A DNA stretch of 18,196 nt. It comes from Gemmatimonadales bacterium (GTDB lineage Bacteria > Gemmatimonadota > Gemmatimonadetes > Gemmatimonadales > GWC2-71-9). Both the position numbers and the translations under genes were made by a program. A model generated the notes under the pieces. That model worked only from the letters and a program-made list of their open reading frames with translations. It did not search any database and was not told the DNA's origin. Position 1 is the stretch's first letter. Every line of letters begins with the position of its first letter. The stretch lies in the NCBI GenBank assembly GCA_025929805.1, contig JAICPP010000040.1, positions 1 through 18,196 on the forward strand. Reading direction: 5' to 3'. Of this stretch, positions 14,415 to 18,196 are shown piece after piece.

Positions 14415-15492
14415 CCGCAGGCCGGAGCGACAAGCCGCGCTGAGGGTTCAACTGGAGGCCGAGGGGTTGGATGGGTTGCTGGTCACTCATCTGCCCAACA
14501 TCCGGTATCTCACTGGTTTCACCGGGTCGGCTGCGCTGTTGCTGGTCAGACGGGATGCGGCCATCCTGATTTCGGATTTCCGGTATGCCGCTCAGGCGCC
14601 GGTCGAGGTGGGCGCCGCCGGAACCGTAGAGATCGACCAGCGAAGCGTCTGGGACCGTCTGGCTCGGGTATTGAATGCGTACCCGGCCGGTACCCTGGGC
14701 ATAGAGGGGCACTCGCTGAGCGTCCGGGACGCCGAACGCGTGAGCGGCCTGACTCGAGCCGGTATTGTGCCCACGGTCGAGCTGGTCGAGCGCCAGCGCG
14801 CGATGAAGGCGCCGGAAGAGGTCATGGCGATCCGCGCGGCGGCGGAGTTAGCGCAGGAATCCCTCGCCGAGGTGCTTCCGAGCATCCGGACCGGGCAGAC
14901 CGAGGTCGAGGTGGCCTCAGCACTGGAAGCGACGCTTCGGCGAAAAGGAAGTGAATGGCACCCGTTTCCCACCATCGTAGCCTCGGGGCCCAGATCAGCT
15001 CTTCCTCATGCCCGGACGAGCGGACGGGCGCTGGGGAAGGGAGACTTGCTCCTGATCGACTTCGGCGCCCAGGTGGACGGATATTGTGCCGACCTGACTC
15101 GAACTGTCGTGATCGGCGCGAGGGCGGACGAACGGCAGCGAACGATCCATGAGCTGGTACAGTCCGCCCAGCGACGGGCTATCGAACGGCTACGCCCCGG
15201 CATGCCGGCTCGGGAGGGAGACGCCCTGGCGCGGGACATGATCTCAGCGCGCGGCTTCGGCGATGCATTCGGGCACTCACTCGGACATGGTCTGGGTCTC
15301 GAGGTGCACGAAGCCCCCAGGGTGGCTGCGAATTCGGACGCCCCTCTGCCGCCACACGCCGTGGTCACGGTGGAGCCGGGAGTCTATTTTCCGGGGTGGG
15401 GGGGAGTACGGCTGGAGGACGACGTCTATCTGGCCCCGGAAGGGGCACAGCGTCTCTCGGATGGCCGGACGGAGTTGTTGGAGTTGGTCTAG
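14404..15492 (+). CDS. M24B Xaa-Pro peptidase (PepQ/PepP family)
   Basis: A cytosolic dimetal aminopeptidase or dipeptidase acting on X-Pro bonds. From GTG 14404 the product is 362 residues, the size of the short Xaa-Pro peptidases found next to efp. All five metal ligands are visible: Asp219 (IDFGAQVDGY), Asp230 (ADLTRTVVIG), His295 (GHSLGHGLGLEVHE), Glu324 (VTVEPGVYF) and Glu338 (GVRLEDDV). His302 fits the second active-site histidine. The N-terminal half (LDGLLVTHLPNIRYLTGFTGS) is the creatinase-type domain. The frame is open upstream to a GTG at 14356, but GTG 14404 gives only an 11-nt overlap with aroQ and the normal N-terminus. Sequence alone does not separate dipeptidase from aminopeptidase activity. 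Confidence 0.9.
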   Translation: MRPDRRPERQAALRVQLEAEGLDGLLVTHLPNIRYLTGFTGSAALLLVRRDAAILISDFRYAAQAPVEVGAAGTVEIDQRSVWDRLARVLNAYPAGTLGIEGHSLSVRDAERVSGLTRAGIVPTVELVERQRAMKAPEEVMAIRAAAELAQESLAEVLPSIRTGQTEVEVASALEATLRRKGSEWHPFPTIVASGPRSALPHARTSGRALGKGDLLLIDFGAQVDGYCADLTRTVVIGARADERQRTIHELVQSAQRRAIERLRPGMPAREGDALARDMISARGFGDAFGHSLGHGLGLEVHEAPRVAANSDAPLPPHAVVTVEPGVYFPGWGGVRLEDDVYLAPEGAQRLSDGRTELLELV

Positions 15493-15508
15493 ACCTTCAT
15501 ACCTACAC

Positions 15509-16069
15509 ATGGCCACAACTGCAGATTTCAGGAACGGCTTGGTTTTGGAGATCGACGGCCTGCTGTTCCAACTGGTCTACTTTCAGCACGTAAAGCCCGG
15601 AAAGGGCGGGGCGTTCGTGCGCACCAAGCTGAAGAACATCCGCACCGGCGCGGTGATCGACCGGACCTATAATGCTGGCGAGCGGGTCAATGACGTCAGG
15701 CTGGAGCGACGTCCGATCCAGTTCTCGTACGCCGACGGCCACTTTTACCATTTCATGGATCAGCAAACGTTCGATGATATCATGTTGACGGACGAGCTCA
15801 TTGGGGCGGGGCAGCTCAAGTACTTGAAGGAGGGGATGGAGTGTGAGGGCCTGGTGCACAACGACCGGGTGATCACCGTGGAGCTACCCGCCTTCGTCGA
15901 GCTTACCGTTACCCGCACCACCCCGGGGGTCCGGGGTGACACCGCCACTGGTGGAACCAAGCCGGCCACGCTGGAAACGGGCGCAACGGTTCAGGTTCCG
16001 CTCTTCATCGAGGAGGGCCAGGTGATCCGGGTCGACCGCCGCGAAGACAAGTATCTGACCCGCGTATGA
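15509..16069 (+). CDS. efp: Translation elongation factor P
   Basis: EF-P binds between the ribosomal P and E sites and relieves stalling at consecutive prolines. The 186 residues match the family length and give the three-domain OB-like build: DFRNGLVLEIDG, VKPGKGGAFVRTKLKNI, and the C-terminal TRTTPGVRGDTATGGTKPATLETGA..VPLFIEEG. The tip-loop residue is Lys32 in PGKGGA, so modification would be of the lysine type rather than the arginine-rhamnose type; no modification enzyme lies in the window. There is no obvious Shine-Dalgarno sequence in the 16-nt gap after the peptidase gene. Its TGA overlaps the accB ATG (ATGA). The organism's proline-rich TPR proteins are plausible EF-P-dependent products. 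Confidence 0.96.
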   Translation: MATTADFRNGLVLEIDGLLFQLVYFQHVKPGKGGAFVRTKLKNIRTGAVIDRTYNAGERVNDVRLERRPIQFSYADGHFYHFMDQQTFDDIMLTDELIGAGQLKYLKEGMECEGLVHNDRVITVELPAFVELTVTRTTPGVRGDTATGGTKPATLETGATVQVPLFIEEGQVIRVDRREDKYLTRV

Positions 16070-16614
16070 GCCCCCAGGAGATGCAGGAGCTCGCCGAGCT
16101 CCTGCAAAACGTGCCGGGCATTCACTCGATCGACATCAAGGACGTCAAGCGGCTCGCTCAGCTCTTACGCGAGACTCCGGAGATCGGATCGATCGAAGTA
16201 AAGGGCTGGTTCGGTACCGGCGTCGTGATAACCAGGACTACCGCCGCGCCAGTGCAACCCAGTCCGCCGCTGGTCATGGCGGCCGCCGCTCCCTTGCCCC
16301 AGGCACCAGCTCCCGCCGGAGATCAGGAAGGGCGCGAAGGTGGAGGCCGGGCAGTAAGCGCCGCTCCGCACCTCAAGGAGATCCGCTCGCCCATGGTCGG
16401 GACCTTTTACAAGGCGCCGGAGCCGGGAGCAGATCCCTACATCAAAGTCGGCAACCGGGTCACCCCTGGACAAACCGTTTGCATCATCGAGGCCATGAAG
16501 ATCATGAACGAGATCGAGGCGGAGATCGCCGGAACGGTCCGCGAGATCCTGGTCGAGGACGGCCAGCCGGTGGAGTTCGGTCAAGTTCTGTTCCGAGTGG
16601 ACCCCAATGCCTGA
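16066..16614 (+). CDS. accB: Biotin carboxyl carrier protein of acetyl-CoA carboxylase
   Basis: AccB carries biotin between the carboxylase and transferase of acetyl-CoA carboxylase, the first committed step of fatty-acid synthesis. The 182 residues comprise an N-terminal helix-strand region (1-57), a Pro/Ala-rich linker (60-100) and a biotinyl domain (103-182) with the acceptor lysine at 145 in EAMKIMNE. IRSPMVGTFYKAPEPGADPYI is typical of bacterial AccB. Oddly, the N-terminus contains two similar copies of the usual unit: LAELLQNVPGIHSIDIKD (9-26) and LAQLLRETPEIGSIEVKG (30-47), identical at 9 of 18 positions. It overlaps efp by 4 nt and pilT by 8 nt, so all three are translationally coupled. 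Confidence 0.95.
   Translation: MSPQEMQELAELLQNVPGIHSIDIKDVKRLAQLLRETPEIGSIEVKGWFGTGVVITRTTAAPVQPSPPLVMAAAAPLPQAPAPAGDQEGREGGGRAVSAAPHLKEIRSPMVGTFYKAPEPGADPYIKVGNRVTPGQTVCIIEAMKIMNEIEAEIAGTVREILVEDGQPVEFGQVLFRVDPNA
16083..16105 (+). promoter_or_regulatory. 10-bp hairpin in the first codons of accB
   Basis: GCAGGAGCTC (16083-16092) pairs perfectly with GAGCTCCTGC (16096-16105) around a GCC loop, starting 18 nt into accB. It overlaps codons 6-14 and encodes ELAEL-like residues, so coding constraint may explain part of the symmetry. A stem this close to the start could slow initiation or mask the coupled efp-accB junction. Confidence 0.4.
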
Positions 16615-17782
16615 GCCGAAGGCTGCGTCTCCGCAATCCACGTTCAATTTCAAGCAAGCTATCTCGCAAATGGTGCAGCGGAACGCCTCCGATCTGCTGC
16701 TCAAGGTAGGACGCCCGCCGACCATCCGACTCAACGGTGAGCTTCACGGGCTGGAAATGCCTCCGGTCAAGCCGGAAGATCTCAAGCTCCTCGCCGAGCA
16801 GATCATGACGCCACGGCAGGTGAAGGAGTTCGCCGAGAAGAAGGAGGCGGATTTTGCCATCGGGGTGCCCGGCGTCGGCCGGTTCCGGACCAACATTTAT
16901 CAGCAGCGCGGCACGCTGGCATTTGCGTTCCGGGCAATCCCCTATGAAGTAAAGACCGTCCGGGAACTCAACCTGCCGGCAGTACTGGAGGAGATATCAC
17001 TGCGGCCGCGCGGGCTGGTACTGGTGACCGGGGTGACCGGCTCGGGGAAGTCCACCGCCCTCGCCTCGATGATCAACCACATCAACCAAAATCGCCGGGT
17101 CAACGTCATCACGATCGAGGACCCGATCGAGTTCCTCCATCGAGATGTGATGTCCAACATCTCGCAGCGAGAGGTCGGCAACGACACGCTCTCCTTCGGC
17201 ATGGCTCTCCGGCATGTGCTGCGGCAGGACCCCGATGTGATCCTGGTGGGCGAGATCCGCGACGTCGAGACCCTCGATACCGCATTGAAAGCCGCCGACA
17301 CCGGGCACCTCGTCTTCTCGACCCTTCACACCACCGATGCCACCCAGACCATCAATCGGATTCTCTCCTTCTACCCGCCGCACCAGCACCAGGAGGTCAG
17401 GATGCTGCTCTCCACTGCCTTGCAGGCGGTGGTGTCGCTCCGTCTGGTGCCTCGGGCCGACGGGAGGGGCCGAATTCCGGCCGCGGAGGTACTGATCAAC
17501 ACCGCCGCGGTAGCCGACAACATTCGTGACATTGAAAAAGCGCTTCACATTCCGGACCTCATCGCCCAGGGAGCTGTGTCCTACGGCATGCAGAGCTTCG
17601 ACCAGTCCTTGATGAAGTGGTTCAAGGACGGACTGATTTCCTACGAGAGTGCCCTGTTCTATTCCACCAATCCGAACGAGTTCGCGCTCCGGGTCTCCGG
17701 AGTGGATTCGGCGTCCGACCGCAAGTTCACGGAGATCACCGGCGACCAAACGAAGTCGCAATCCTTGGATCTGACGCCCTAG
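16607..17782 (+). CDS. pilT: Type IV pilus retraction ATPase, PilT/PilU family
   Basis: A hexameric cytoplasmic motor of the secretion-ATPase superfamily that depolymerises type IV pili. The 391 residues show Walker A GVTGSGKST, the Asp box VITIEDPIEF, Walker B DPDVILVGEIRD and the His box GHLVFSTLHTTDATQTINRI. The N-terminal domain has NASDLLLKVGRPP. The C-terminal AIRNLIREGK segment of PilT is replaced by EKALHIPDLIAQG, followed by GMQSFDQSLMKWFKDGLIS, closer to PilU or PilT2 proteins, so PilU-like function is possible. The C-terminal ~25 residues are polar and probably disordered. ATG 16607 overlaps the accB stop by 8 nt. No other pilus gene is in the window, and its place between accB and accC is unusual. 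Confidence 0.9.
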   Translation: MPEPKAASPQSTFNFKQAISQMVQRNASDLLLKVGRPPTIRLNGELHGLEMPPVKPEDLKLLAEQIMTPRQVKEFAEKKEADFAIGVPGVGRFRTNIYQQRGTLAFAFRAIPYEVKTVRELNLPAVLEEISLRPRGLVLVTGVTGSGKSTALASMINHINQNRRVNVITIEDPIEFLHRDVMSNISQREVGNDTLSFGMALRHVLRQDPDVILVGEIRDVETLDTALKAADTGHLVFSTLHTTDATQTINRILSFYPPHQHQEVRMLLSTALQAVVSLRLVPRADGRGRIPAAEVLINTAAVADNIRDIEKALHIPDLIAQGAVSYGMQSFDQSLMKWFKDGLISYESALFYSTNPNEFALRVSGVDSASDRKFTEITGDQTKSQSLDLTP

Positions 17783-17884
17783 ATGTTCAAGAAGGTCCTG
17801 ATCGCCAACCGAGCCTTCCGCCGGCGCGGCGATTGCGGGTGTGGGTTGACGAGGTGGGTGATCCCGAGATCTCCGCATGATTAA
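17783..17884 (+). pseudogene. Vestigial duplicate of the accC 5' end
   Basis: A 33-codon frame starts on the base after the pilT stop and opens MFKKVLIANR, the N-terminus shared by many biotin carboxylases. The true accC at 17877 opens MIKKVLIANR. The first 29 nt of the two copies agree at 25 positions, with three of the four differences confined to silent sites or codon 2. After residue 10 this copy loses the expected GEIALRV and runs out at TAA 17882-17884 inside accC. In another frame the stretch before the accC ATG reads LRVWVDEVGDPEISA, then TGA overlapping accC as ATGA, which looks like the C-terminus of a lost upstream gene. It may instead be a short coupling ORF. Confidence 0.45.
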
Positions 17885-18196
17885 GAAGGTATTGATCGCC
17901 AACCGCGGGGAGATTGCCCTGCGGGTCATTCGCGCGTGCCGCGAACTGGGGCTCGAAACGGTGGCCGTCTACAGCGAGGCGGACCGCGAATCCCTGCACG
18001 TGCGATTTGCCGATGACGATGTCTGCATCGGACCACCGCCCAGCCGGAGTTCCTACCTGAGAATTCCGAATCTCATTGCCGCGGCCGAGATCACCGGGGC
18101 CGACGCCATTCACCCGGGGTACGGATTTCTGGCGGAGAACGCCGAGTTCGCGGACACCTGTCGGGCCTCGAACATCACCTTCATCGGCCCCACCGG
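17877..18196 (+). CDS. accC: Biotin carboxylase subunit of acetyl-CoA carboxylase, N-terminal part
   Basis: AccC uses ATP and bicarbonate to carboxylate the biotin on AccB. The first 106 codons are present and the gene runs off the right edge. The sequence gives the pre-ATP-grasp domain: MIKKVLIANRGEIALRVIRA, then TVAVYSEADRESLHVRFAD, GPPPSRSSYL, and HPGYGFLAENAEFAD..RASNITFIGPT, matching the family strongly. It has only a weak ribosome-binding site and sits after a 94-nt scar from pilT rather than directly after accB. Pyruvate or propionyl-CoA carboxylases share this N-terminus, but the nearby accB favours AccC. Confidence 0.93.
   Translation, partial: MIKKVLIANRGEIALRVIRACRELGLETVAVYSEADRESLHVRFADDDVCIGPPPSRSSYLRIPNLIAAAEITGADAIHPGYGFLAENAEFADTCRASNITFIGPT

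Noticed and set aside
16997..17929. 310-codon minus-strand frame opposite pilT
   Set aside because: It is antisense to the conserved Walker motifs of PilT and extends into the accC start; no family motif is visible.

Overview
The window is about 18.2 kb of GC-rich bacterial DNA, coding on nearly every base. It reads as housekeeping chromosome rather than a mobile or defence island: I see no transposase, integrase, CRISPR array, tRNA or rRNA. The organism is a Gram-negative-type (diderm) bacterium: there is an LptD-type outer-membrane protein, a CpoB/YbgF-like TPR protein, a PpiD-like periplasmic chaperone and a lipoprotein. The gene set, the recurrent long Pro/Glu-rich TPR proteins and the DUF4321 protein next to TatA fit Gemmatimonadota best. 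That assignment is inference from gene content, not a computed phylogeny.

Layout. (1) 1-3839, plus: the 3' end of a CpoB/YbgF-like TPR protein, then one 1173-codon reading frame that joins a complete TatC translocase to a complete-looking LptD-type protein through an arginine-rich, signal-peptide-like junction. (2) 4000-4869, plus: a probable lipoprotein with a fibronectin-III-like region and one EF-hand-like calcium loop. (3) 4922-6478, plus: histidine ammonia-lyase HutH with no other hut gene nearby. (4) 6613-10551, plus: a tightly packed probable operon of a large TPR protein, a long-chain polyprenyl diphosphate synthase, a DUF4321 membrane protein and TatA. It ends in a clear intrinsic terminator nested in a larger inverted repeat. 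(5) 10691-12520, minus: a PpiD-like peptidyl-prolyl isomerase, convergent with region 4. (6) 12699-18196, plus: a second operon, TPR protein - aroQ - Xaa-Pro peptidase - efp - accB - pilT/pilU - accC (cut by the window end), divergent from ppiD across a 178-bp region with a promoter candidate on each strand.

How the parts relate. Much of the window concerns the cell envelope: Tat export (TatC, TatA), LPS delivery to the outer membrane (LptD), periplasmic folding (PpiD), lipid carriers and quinone tails (polyprenyl synthase), fatty-acid synthesis (AccB, AccC) and type IV pilus retraction (PilT/PilU). The order peptidase - efp - accB - accC is widely conserved in bacteria; here a pilus retraction ATPase sits between accB and accC.

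Most notable: the TatC-LptD fusion with a possible internal start and signal-peptide cleavage site; a remnant of a second accC start between pilT and accC; a tandem duplication of the AccB N-terminal helix-strand unit; and nested inverted and tandem repeats between tatA and ppiD. No clear new defence or mobile system was found.
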